From: Pseudo-nitzschia pungens
Taxonomy: Eukaryota; Bacillariophyta; Bacillariophyceae; Bacillariales; Bacillariaceae
DNA: 64,000 bases
NCBI GenBank assembly: GCA_037355855.1
Contig: CM074760.1
Location: 1,170,501-1,234,500, forward strand
Direction of reading: 5' to 3'
The position numbers and the translations under genes were made by a program. Position 1 is the first letter of the stretch. Every line of letters starts with the position of its first letter. Below the pieces are notes generated by a model. It had not been told where the DNA came from. It searched no databases and saw only the letters and a program-made list of their open reading frames with translations. Below, piece after piece: positions 22,514-31,362 of the stretch.

Positions 22514-24381
22514 ATGGAGGAAGACAAGTGCAGCAGCAACAACCCATCCTCTCATCCATTCCGACAGTACTTGTACCACCAAAAACTCCCGGAAGCCAAC
22601 GCCTCTTCTCAACTGTGTAGCAATCAAAAGTACGCAGTCTTACCAGGTTCGCTCACACAAGGCCATGCCAATCACTTGCGGTGCTACCAGTTGCGAAACG
22701 AGGCCTTGGAACGAACGTATCCTTTCTTGGAACAGCTAATGCAGACTACCGCTACCCCTGCTTCTTCCGAGACTACTGTAAATCATGTTGGTGACGGAAA
22801 CGATGTCCGGTACCACTGTGCTCGAGGAATGGTAGCCGTCAATAATTATATTCGAGGGATGGTTGCAGTCGACGACGATGGTGGACACTGTCTCAGCAGC
22901 TGCAGCAGCAGCAGCAGAAGAAGAAGAAGAAGAAGAAGAAGAAGAAATCAAAACCAAAGCAAAAATTGCACGAAAGACGGCGATGCCAACATTTCTATCT
23001 CCGCAAACAGAGATCGAAAGGACTTCGTTCGAGGGATGACTGCGATCGAAGAAGATGTCGATCTCTGTTGCCCTATGGTGAATAACACTACCAAGATTAG
23101 CAACGGCAGCATCATCAGCAATGAAACTCAGGGTGGCAGTAATGTTGCAGTATCGAATGCCCGTAAACCACCCGCGCAGCAACGATACGCTGACCACTCG
23201 AACCGACTCCTCGAAGAAGTCAGTGGTTTGTTTCACGATTATCGACGACGATTCTACCGCCAATCCTTGACCGATCGGGCCAAAGAACTTCTTGACCGGG
23301 CTGCAAACCATGCCCTGTGTAGTGACCAGGCTTCAAAGCTAGCACTCTGCACAGAGGCCCTAAACGATTGCAAATACGCCACCAGGGACCAAATCGAGGC
23401 CTTGCATGGCGATGAGCGAAATCACGTTGGTGGGTCCTACTTGGTTACAGGAGATATTCGAATTCGTCGCAAGGGTGAACTTCTCGCCGCCAAAATACAT
23501 TGTTTTCGTGCGGGAGTCCTTTACAGAATGGGAAAGTACCCGGAATGCCTGGAGGACTGCAACGCCGCAATCGAGATCTGGAAGCAACACGATCACCACC
23601 CGTCATCATCTGTTAGTGCCAGTGGATTCCAAAGAGCAGTCAGAGCCAAACGTATGATGTCGTCCAAGGCGCAAAAAGCGGTGCGCAAAGGAAAATTGTC
23701 CCACAAACACCTCTACCTTCTCCGGGGTCGAGCATTGGCGGCGATGGGCCGTTACAAAGAAGCTGCTGGATGGCTAACCCATCCTAGCGAGCTTCCGTTT
23801 CAGAAATTTCACGGGTCGAGCCAACTGCTGGAGAATGATGGAATCATGTACCGTGTGGTCCATGAAATCGTCACTCGGGATGCTGGAGCATCGGGCACTG
23901 CACAGCAGCAAAAGCAGAAGCAGCAGCAGCAACGACCGACACGACCTGGAATCAAAAATATCAGGATCCCGACCAACAAGAAGTTGTGGTCGCATGTTCT
24001 TCACAGTGTGGACCGGCGCCTCACCCGCGGTACTGCAGCTCTGGATTCGAGGCCTTTGGTATCAGACAAGGCTACTAACAACAGTAGCAGTATCAGCAGC
24101 AGCTCCAGCGCGATCTACCAGATACTCCGACACGGACCCGTATTGTTCCATCACTTCGAAGAGTAAGTGGCCCACGGTTGTAACGGCTGCTGCACGAGAG
24201 AACCAACCAGCTTTGTTTCTCGTCAAGGTCTATACAAACGCAAAGGCTCCCGATGCAGTGATGCGTATACGTCATGGACTCCGTTTCTCTACGGGATAGG
24301 ATTCTACTCCGTACCTTCAACCCGTGGGACGCGTTCTGGCGCAAGTTCTCTCTGTTGCTATCCCCGAGGATCCAGAACTGA
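22514..24381 (+). CDS. TPR-containing protein with RGM-x-A repeats, function unknown
   Basis: Exon 1 is 22514-24162. The 137-nt intron 24163-24299 has donor GTAAGT and acceptor GGGATAG. Exon 2 is 24300-24381 and encodes ILLRTFNPWDAFWRKFSLLL and a short end. The spliced product is 576 aa; without splicing, the frame stops inside the donor. The N-terminal half is low complexity and contains three related units, ARGMVAVNN, IRGMVAVDDD and VRGMTAIEED, a Ser run and an Arg run encoded by AGA/CGA repeats. The C-terminal half holds TPR-like helices: LLAAKIHCFRAGVLYRMGKY with PECLEDCNAAIEIW (about 315-350), and LYLLRGRALAAMGRYKEAAG. TPRs usually mediate protein binding. The partner is unknown, and there is no clear targeting signal. 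Confidence 0.78.
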
Positions 24382-25068
24382 AGCGATTTTGCATCAATTG
24401 TCAAAAAATCAAAGCCATGTCGAGCGACATTCACAGGAATTCCGTAACCGAATGATTTTTCCCCCTAAACGACCGTGCGGATCCTATACGAAACGTTGGC
24501 ATGATTGTTGTGGTATTTCGTTGCATCCGTAGTAAATAAAACTTGTGCGTTTCGATTTTCACAGCAGAAATTGTTTCACTCGAATGCATCATATCTCCGG
24601 CACCTACCGTATGTGCCTTTCCTCTAGCTCAAAGATGGTACCGGTATAATTGCCGTAGTGTTCCGATTCATACCGTGGCGGATTCCCTCCCGGAAGTTTG
24701 TCAACAATAGTGTCTATGCATTTTATGATGCCAATGAAATGCATGACGAAGCATACACTGACGAACGGACGAACACAGGATGCAGTAACGACCAAAGAAT
24801 TAATCATCAATTTAATACTGTATTGCATACTCGTAGCACATTTCATTTTGCATCGAATAAATCAAACCACGCCTGTCAAATCGCATTCTCCTCCATTTGT
24901 ATTCAGTAATTTTCAGGATTCTCTTGAGGCTGATCGTTGTGATTTACGATTCATCTTCCCTGGCCCACTCTATTATAGTTGGTCGTCATTTTCTCTTTCG
25001 TGATTATTCTTTCCTTTCTTTCGTTCTGCAACCGCATCGACGATGTTTCAGTCTCCACGTTCCACATT
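24382..25068. other. Intergenic spacer between convergent genes
   Basis: It holds the 3' end of the TPR gene, with an AATAAA-like word near 24534-24539, and the 3' flank of the small Tim gene. No other gene is seen. Confidence 0.55.
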
Positions 25069-25461
25069 TCAATACTGAGGTTGCTGCTGCTGTTGGGCCT
25101 TCTTTTCGAGTCGCCCCGTGATGAATTCGTTCGTATCCATCCACTTGTTCACCGTTGCTTTGACACAAGCCACTTGGGATCCCGTGAGCGTATCGCTGGG
25201 TTTCGAGGTGATGCATTTTTCGAAGGACTTGTCCGACAAGTCGTTGATGACCTGCTGGACCAGCATTTGTTCTTGGAGCATCATGCTCATTTGCTGCATC
25301 TGGGCAGCTCCACCGCCGCCACCGCCACCGATCCCGCCCCCTGTGTCACTGGACATCATGTTGGCACCGCCGCCAAAACCAGCAGCATCGTCCGACGTGA
25401 ACGACTTGGCTTCGCCGCTGCTGCTTGCGCTGTCATCGCTGCTTCCGCCAAACCAACCCAT
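25069..25461 (-). CDS. Small Tim (Tim8/Tim13-like) chaperone with only two of four CX3C cysteines
   Basis: This single-exon 130-aa protein belongs to the small Tim family (Tim10/DDP), intermembrane-space chaperones for mitochondrial membrane-protein import. The N-terminal half is Gly/Ser-rich with a GGGIGGGGGGG run. The helical core is residues about 60-118. The first CX3C site reads SFEKC (C replaced by S) and the second reads CVKAT (C replaced by T), 15 residues apart, followed by VNKWMDTNEFITGRLEKK, which matches the Tim8 second helix. Only the inner cysteine pair remains. Small Tims normally make two disulfides through the Mia40 relay, so this one could make a single disulfide. It has a Gln-rich tail. 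The family call is based on spacing and helix pattern and is fairly confident. Confidence 0.85.
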   Translation of the reverse strand: MGWFGGSSDDSASSSGEAKSFTSDDAAGFGGGANMMSSDTGGGIGGGGGGGAAQMQQMSMMLQEQMLVQQVINDLSDKSFEKCITSKPSDTLTGSQVACVKATVNKWMDTNEFITGRLEKKAQQQQQPQY

Positions 25462-26092
25462 TTTGTTAATTACAAATGAGTCACTCGATTGATGAAGAAA
25501 CTAAAGCAAGGAGTAGCACTAGTGTCTCGTGCACAATAGTTGTCGGAGCGAATAAGGAGGATGTTCACTGTACCGTATGGTTTCACTGATTACTGTGGTG
25601 GTAACTTACCTCGTATGGTAAGTTTACTTCATAACGTGAGTTTACAAGAATGAGTACGAGTTACCGTAAGATTTTTTACTGTACTTTACATACGGTACTC
25701 GTACCGTATCGGTAAAATGCAACCGTAGTTGCGCGCGCTATGCGCTCGTGCAACTCCTACTACTTAGTACCTACAAATAGGTACGTTCCTAAGTACGCCT
25801 CATTTTTTGACGGACGGGACCGTTTTTAATGGCTGAGAGTACAGTACCGGTTGCTCTCTAGACCCCCTTAAGATTGCAGGAACAGTAGTTTTTTTCTCCG
25901 TATATTAACACGGAGGTGCGCAACCTTCGTTGCATTATTAATAAAGACAGGACTCCTGTCTATCGAAATTTCTGTCAGTTGCCTCTCCGAAAGCTTCACA
26001 AAATCCCCTGTAATCCACTGTTTGCTCACTATTTCACGAAAAAAGACAAAGCACCAAAACACCAAAACACCATGCCAAGGCTACTGTTACTA

Positions 26093-26222
26093 TTAGTACT
26101 ACTACTTCTATTAGTAGTAGTAGTAGTGGTGGTAGTGGTAGTGGTAGTAGTAGTAATACTAGTAATAGTACTAGTAGTGGTAGTACTACTACTAGTAATA
26201 GTACTACTACTAGTACTACTTT
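26093..26222. repeat. Long TAG/TAC triplet array
   Basis: About 130 bp of TAGTAG, TGGTAG, ACTAGT and TACTAC triplets. It can pair with itself, and it encodes poly-Val/Leu on one strand and poly-Ser/Thr on the other. Confidence 0.85.
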
Positions 26223-26429
26223 GATATTTGATCATCAGCAAGAGATATGAATAAGACAACAGAAACAGCAATAACAGCAGCCCACGGAGTGCTGGCAAAC
26301 AATGAGTCTACAGGGGGATACTGTTCAAGCGCTATTGTACATGCTCAGATACTACAAGACACTCCCCTAGAGGTACAATAGTATTAGTCAATAGTGGGGG
26401 CATGATTTAGTGCTATATTTAAAGGAGTT

Positions 26430-26449
26430 AGCTCAGCTCAGCTCAGCTC
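26430..26449. repeat. (AGCTC)4 tandem
   Basis: Four AGCTC units in a row; a short pentanucleotide repeat with AGCT palindromes. Confidence 0.7.
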
Positions 26450-27473
26450 TGTATTTGTGACAGCATCTTGTTCCCTTGTAGCATAGCACTCCAGCATGGG
26501 CATGGTGATACCAATGGTGGTATGCATCTTAGTACTACTACTACTACTACTACTACTAGTATTACTAGCATCATTTCATGTATTTGTATCATACTACTAC
26601 TAATAGCTCCATGAGAACATCTAAACAAGTGTGAGCTCTGGTATGTCAAACAAACAATCACATCTGGAAATACATGCTGGCGCCTATCAGGACAGTACTC
26701 TAGGTAGTACCAGTAGTAGTATCCTTGCAGCCTTGCACCAACAACACCCTGCTGGTGTTTCACTACTAGTACTACTAGTGTTGCTGTTTGTTTTATTGGC
26801 TAGGGGAAGTACCCCTGTTGTTGCTGCTAAGGCATGTTTTCAAAGTTCAAGTTTATTGTTGTTACCCTTGCCGGTCTGTGAATCTGCTCTTTAGATTGGC
26901 CGAAGAGATGTCAAGTAAAATCAGATAACATCTAAAGAAAAAATCGATGTCAAATTTTATCACGTGATTTTACACGGTGTTTTTAGTTTTCGACTTGGAA
27001 ATATTTTTGTGATGCGTTCTACCGGTCTTAGGCATCGCTCACACCCATCTGAGTGAGAGTGAATGCCATGTAGGATTGTACGTGTTTCCCTGGTACTCAT
27101 TCTTTTTGTAACCAAATGAGTTTTGCGCGCGCCAAATGAGCCCACGTAGAAATTCTACATGTTTTCTGGTACTCATTCTTTTTAGTTGCATTCTGTGTAG
27201 TTACCATCACCGTACCAATAAACTTTTTCTCGTGCCGGGACATTCGCTTTTCGACTTCGTCGGTTGTGTGGTCAACGTCCGTCCTTTGATCACAAGTTTT
27301 TGGTAAGAGTACCGGTACGAGTAACTTACTCTCATTGATCATGTCAATGTACGGTAAACTTATGTAGATTCATGGTTCCAACTGCTCAGTACGAGAAATC
27401 TTGATCGCCTCTGCAACGTTCATACGGTACCGCGCTGTAAAAATCTTTTTGATCCATTACATTATCCAGTGTC

Positions 27474-27888
27474 ATCCGCACCTTTATCGCAAACCGATCC
27501 GCACCTCTGTTGCAAACCGATCCGCACCTCTATCGCAATCCGATCCGCACCTCTATCGAAATCCGATCCGCACCTCTATCGAAATCCGATCCGCACCTCT
27601 ATCGAAAACCGATCCGCACCTCTATCGCAATCCGATCCGCACCCGCACCTCTATCGCAATCCGATCCGCACCCGCACCTCTATTGCGTCAACCGATCCGC
27701 ACCCGCACCTCTATTGCGTCAACCGATCCGCACCTCTATTGCAAACCGATCCGTACCTCTATCGCAAGCCGATCTGCACCTCTATCCCAATCCGATCCAC
27801 ACCTCTATTGCATCAACCGATCCGCACCTCTATCCCAATCCGATCCGCACCTCTATTGCGTCAATCGATCTGCACCTCTATCGAATCG
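27474..27888. repeat. 23-bp minisatellite, 17 units, open in all three plus frames
   Basis: The basic unit is ATCCGCACCTCTATCGAAAT followed by CCG (23 bp). Some units carry an extra CCCGCA hexamer or a GTC/CATC insertion. I count 17 copies. The unit has no stop in any forward frame and 23 is not a multiple of 3, so all three plus frames stay open with the same cyclic peptide. The long open frames here are therefore an effect of the repeat, not evidence of a gene. Confidence 0.9.
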
Positions 27889-28078
27889 TAACAAAAGCAA
27901 ACAACATACAGAACACAACTACAGGTATGCAATTCACGCTGGTTTCTTGTCACACAATTTACCTACCGGTAGCCGTGCCATACTTCGATGAAAACGCTTT
28001 GCGGAGTCTGCCTTTCGGCGACCAAGGTACTGGTGGTCCTTTCCATCTCTGACACAACATGATATCTCTCCCCCGATC

Positions 28079-28611
28079 ATGCCATCATTGGATTCCTTCG
28101 CTCAGCTAGTAACACACGCCATCAAGCAACTACTTACCGCTAAAAAGTTTCTGGCTCTCCCGCCACGGCTCGCTCCAGACCGATACTGTACCGTATTACC
28201 CAGAATGCTGGTGTTGACCGCACCACCAGACGTCAGCGCCTCGATTCTGCACCACGGCAAATCGATTCTGCCTACGCGAAACACCTGCTTTGACCCTCCA
28301 TGCCTCCCTGCTCCGTCCCTTCGACACCAAAGAAGTCGACACATCGATTCTGTTTCCCCGCAACCCCCTCTCACCCTTTGTGTCCAATGCCAGCCATTGG
28401 GAAGCGGGCTTCTGGGTGGCGCGTCAACCCACATCTCATTGTATACAACTCTGTCGGTTCCGAGCCCTCTGTCGCGGCTCGGCAACCTCCCCGGCCTGCT
28501 TTGGAATCCGATGTCATTCTCTGCAGCATTAATTTTTTGGCTGTGAACGAATGGATTGTGCGACAAGGACATGAATATTCAAAGCCTTATCAACACCATC
28601 GAGCCTTGTGA
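28079..28611 (+). pseudogene. Possible decayed Ulp1/C48-like protease fragment
   Basis: Three overlapping plus-strand frames carry protein-like sequence in succession, starting MPSLDSFAQLVTHAIKQLL. Each hand-over is a +1 shift, near 28285-28290 and near 28418-28424. Frame 2 gives VDTSILFPRNPLSPFVSNAS then HWEAGFWVA. Frame 3 gives NPHLIVYNSVGSEPSVAARQ. Together they resemble the His...Asp part of Ulp1-like cysteine proteases (HW...IxVYDS), with Asn in place of the Asp, 17 residues after the His as in Ulp1. The catalytic Cys segment was not found before the stop at 28611. A GTGAGC next to that stop could be a donor. It may be a pseudogene, a transposon remnant or a gene with sequence errors. 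The weakness is that only one motif region supports the family. Confidence 0.35.
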
Positions 28612-28753
28612 GCATACCATTCATTGGATGAGCGTGGAGAATTTGTACGATTGTATATATTCCCGATTTTTATTGCGACGATGAGGCACGAGTCGACTTT
28701 TTTAGATGCATTTGTGTATCGGATTGCGTACTTATGGCAATAGAAGTCTACAA

Positions 28754-30274
28754 TTATCTATTTTCTATCATATCATCGGAATTCATTTTTTCCCCGCTAA
28801 ACATGGCGAGATCATGATCCACCATTTCCTTGACGAGTTCTTCAAAGGTCGTGGTGGCCTCCCAACCAAGCTTGGTTTTCGCTTTTGTTGCGTCGCCGAG
28901 AAGAAGATCGACCTCTGTGGGACGGAAATAACCTGGATCAATTTTTACCAAAATGCGGTCTTCGTTGCCTTCTTCCACACCAATTTCTTCCACTGTGCCG
29001 GGAGGACCTTTCCACTTGATGGTGATACCAGCGTGTTCGAAGGCCCTTTCCACGAACTCCCGGACCGAATGAGCCTCACCCGTGGCCAATACGTAGTCAT
29101 CGGGTTCATCCTGTTGCAACATCCTCCACATTCCTTCAACGTAATCACGGGCGTGTCCCCAATCACGTTTGGCATCGAGATTTCCAAGATATACCGTTTT
29201 CTGAAGCCCGAGCACAATTTGCGCCACCGCTGCTGTAATCTTTCGGGTCACAAATGTTCTTCCACGACGAGGCGACTCATGGTTAAAGAGGATTCCATTA
29301 GTCAAGTGCATCCCGTAGGCCTCACGGTAGTTCACCAAAATCCAGAATGCATATTGCTTTGCCACTGATAACATTCAGATAATTCGTCAGCAAATATCCA
29401 TCCACACAAAGAACACTACGTACACTTGGCACAAACCACGAAACAAAGGTGTCAAAATAAACACAAAATGCACGGAACTATCCTTAGTCGTACTTACCAG
29501 CATAAGGCGAACGAGGATAAAATGGCGTGGTTTCGGATTGAGGGACTTCCATGACCTTGCCATAGAGCTCACTGGTCGATGCTTGGTAGAACCGAACTTG
29601 TTTCTCCAATCCACAGGCTCGGATGGCTTGTAGAATTCTGAGGACACCAACACCATCGCAATCCGCAACGTACTCGGGCATGTCGAAGGAAACTCTCACG
29701 TGACTCATGGCCCCAAGATTGTAGATCTCTTGCGGTCTGATCTTGGATAAAATGGAAATGAGATTCGTTGGATCGCAAAGGTCACCATAGTGAAGGAATA
29801 ACTTCACACCGGTTTCGTTCTTATCTCGGTAAATATGGTCGATGCGTCCGGTGTTGAAACTCGAAGAACGGCGAACAGTACCGTGGACCTGAAAGCAGGC
29901 ACAGAAAACATCGGAGGGAACAGGTGAGACTTGCCCATGAGAGAGAGAGAAGAAGAAGGGGGGAAATCCGCAAGGCTAACAATACACGATATGGCGACGA
30001 CAAAGGAGCGCTTTCCTTCCTCATCGAATCGCGGACAATGACCGAACTCATCGACCCGACTTCCTCATTTCTCTGCACCCACTGCCACTTGGTTACATTC
30101 CATGGTCTGTCACTCGAGCGTCCGGTCCGTAACCTTCGCCTGTCGGTTGGATCGAAAAGTCTGTCGTGGTGGACGTACCGTGTATCCTTTCTCTAGCAGG
30201 AGCTCTGCAAGATAAGAGCCATCCTGCCCGGTAATTCCGGTGATGAGAGCAACCTTGCCGTTATCTTCAGCCAT
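28754..30274 (-). CDS. GMD: GDP-D-mannose 4,6-dehydratase
   Basis: Converts GDP-mannose to GDP-4-keto-6-deoxymannose with NADP, the first step to GDP-fucose, in the cytosol. There are three exons: 30179-30274, 29498-29888 and 28754-29364. Introns are 29889-30178 (GTACGT...TTTCAG, 290 nt) and 29365-29497 (GTAAGT...TATCAG, 133 nt). The start at 30274 (CGCCATGG) gives [13 protein letters not shown]. The product is 365 aa, the normal family length. Visible motifs are the nucleotide loop [19 protein letters not shown], the catalytic TSELYGK, the YAVAK Tyr-Lys pair (Tyr161, Lys165, with the codon split by intron 2), [16 protein letters not shown], and the C-terminal substrate region [18 protein letters not shown]. 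All catalytic residues are present. The upstream region carries two tandem foldback copies. This is a firm assignment. Confidence 0.97.
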
Positions 30275-30310
30275 GGCGAGTAGAATTAGATGGCGTAATA
30301 CGGGATAGAG

Positions 30311-30672
30311 GTATTTTAAAGATGGAAGGTTATTAATTTGTGTTACACTACCTCTGGTCCAAAATACTGTATCGATGACTCTCAACGATACACGATTTTT
30401 GAACGCTCACATAAGAGTCATCGATACGGTATTTGTGACCAGAGGTAGTAAAAGAGAATGGTTGAATAAGATCTTACTTTACGAGATGGGAATATTTTAA
30501 AGATGGAAGGTTAATAATTTGTGTTATACTACCTCTGGTCCAAAATACTGTATCGATGACTCTCAACGATACACGATTTTTGAACGCTCACATAAGAGTC
30601 ATCGATACGGTATTTGTGACCAGAGGTAGTAAAAGAGAATGGTTGAATAAGATCTTACTTTACGAGATGGGA
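30311..30672. repeat. Two tandem 181-bp units, each with a long hairpin, upstream of GMD
   Basis: The unit from 30311 repeats from 30492 with only a few changes. Each contains an inverted repeat of about 35 nt arms: CTACCTCTGGTCCAAAATAC / TGTATCGATGACTCT paired with AGAGTCATCGATA / CGGTATTTGTGACCAGAGG (3-4 mismatches), around a loop of about 30 nt. The hairpins are at about 30346-30450 and 30527-30631. The nearer one lies 72-176 bp upstream of the GMD start codon. Confidence 0.88.
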
Positions 30673-31362
30673 ATGATTCCTTGAGTATCGATGAAGGATC
30701 GAATAATGATATATTATTCGGCGGGCATAATATCAATAATCGGCGAGTTATGGCACTCTTGATATTTATCTTGATATTTGTCAGTATCCGTTGTATGTGT
30801 ATATATACTGAACATACATACCTGAATACCATATATATTGGAGTACATGCGGGATTCAATAATCATTTAGGGCCCTCGTAGAGTAACATACGGTAGCATG
30901 TTACACTTGAATGGTACCCCGTCTAACTTTGAGCCCGACTGTTGGTATTCTGGCTAGTGCGCAATTCCTTGAAAAAGTAAAAATCAGATTCAGGTGTTCG
31001 TATGATTGCTTATTCAGACATAGCTATATCCATGATGGCGGGTGTGTCGTTTCAATTGCAACCAGGATGCAATTATTTGGGACATCATTAAAAGTGCAAG
31101 TTAATTACACGTACTCAATTTACGAGATGGGAATGATTCCTTGAGTATCGATGAACGATCGAATAATGATATATTATTCGGCGGGCATAATATCAATAAT
31201 CGGCGAGTCCTGTTTATCTTGATATTTCAATATTTAACCAGTGTCCGTTGTATGTGTATATATACCAAACATACATACCTGAATACTATATATATTGGAG
31301 TACATGCGGGATTCAATAATCATTTAGAGCCCTCGTAGAGTAACATACGGTAGCATGTTACA
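30672..31362. mobile_element. TRIM-like element: two direct repeats of about 232 bp with TG...CA ends
   Basis: The block TGATTCCTTGAGTATCGATG ... GTAGCATGTTACA at about 30672-30905 recurs at about 31132-31362 with a few substitutions and small indels, separated by about 226 bp. Both copies begin TG and end CA, as LTRs do. A purine-rich GAGATGGGAA precedes the second copy. The first copy is preceded by the same purine word, which weakens the polypurine-tract reading. No coding region and no clear target-site duplication (GGGAA against TAGTT) were found. A plain segmental duplication is the alternative. Confidence 0.5.

Larger units (their letters stand above)
25462..27473. other. Intergenic region with triplet arrays
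   Basis: About 2 kb with no supportable gene. It contains a long TAGTAG/TGGTAG/ACTAGT array at 26093-26222, a TACTAC array at 26528-26562, an AGCTC tandem at 26430-26449 and GGTACTCAT words near 27090-27180. Open frames over the arrays encode only Leu/Val or Ser/Thr runs. Confidence 0.55.

Noticed and set aside
26029..26298. Apparent Ser/Thr-rich or Leu/Val-rich membrane proteins on both strands
   Set aside because: They are translations of the TAG/TAC triplet array, with no start context or non-repeat sequence.
27474..27888. CRISPR-like array
   Set aside because: The units are contiguous with no unique spacers, and the host is clearly eukaryotic.
27401..28052. Three long overlapping plus-strand frames of 140-196 aa
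   Set aside because: They arise from a 23-bp stop-free minisatellite; all three frames give the same peptide cycle.
28102..28572. Minus-strand 156-aa open frame
   Set aside because: It is antisense to the more protein-like plus-strand fragment and has no domain.
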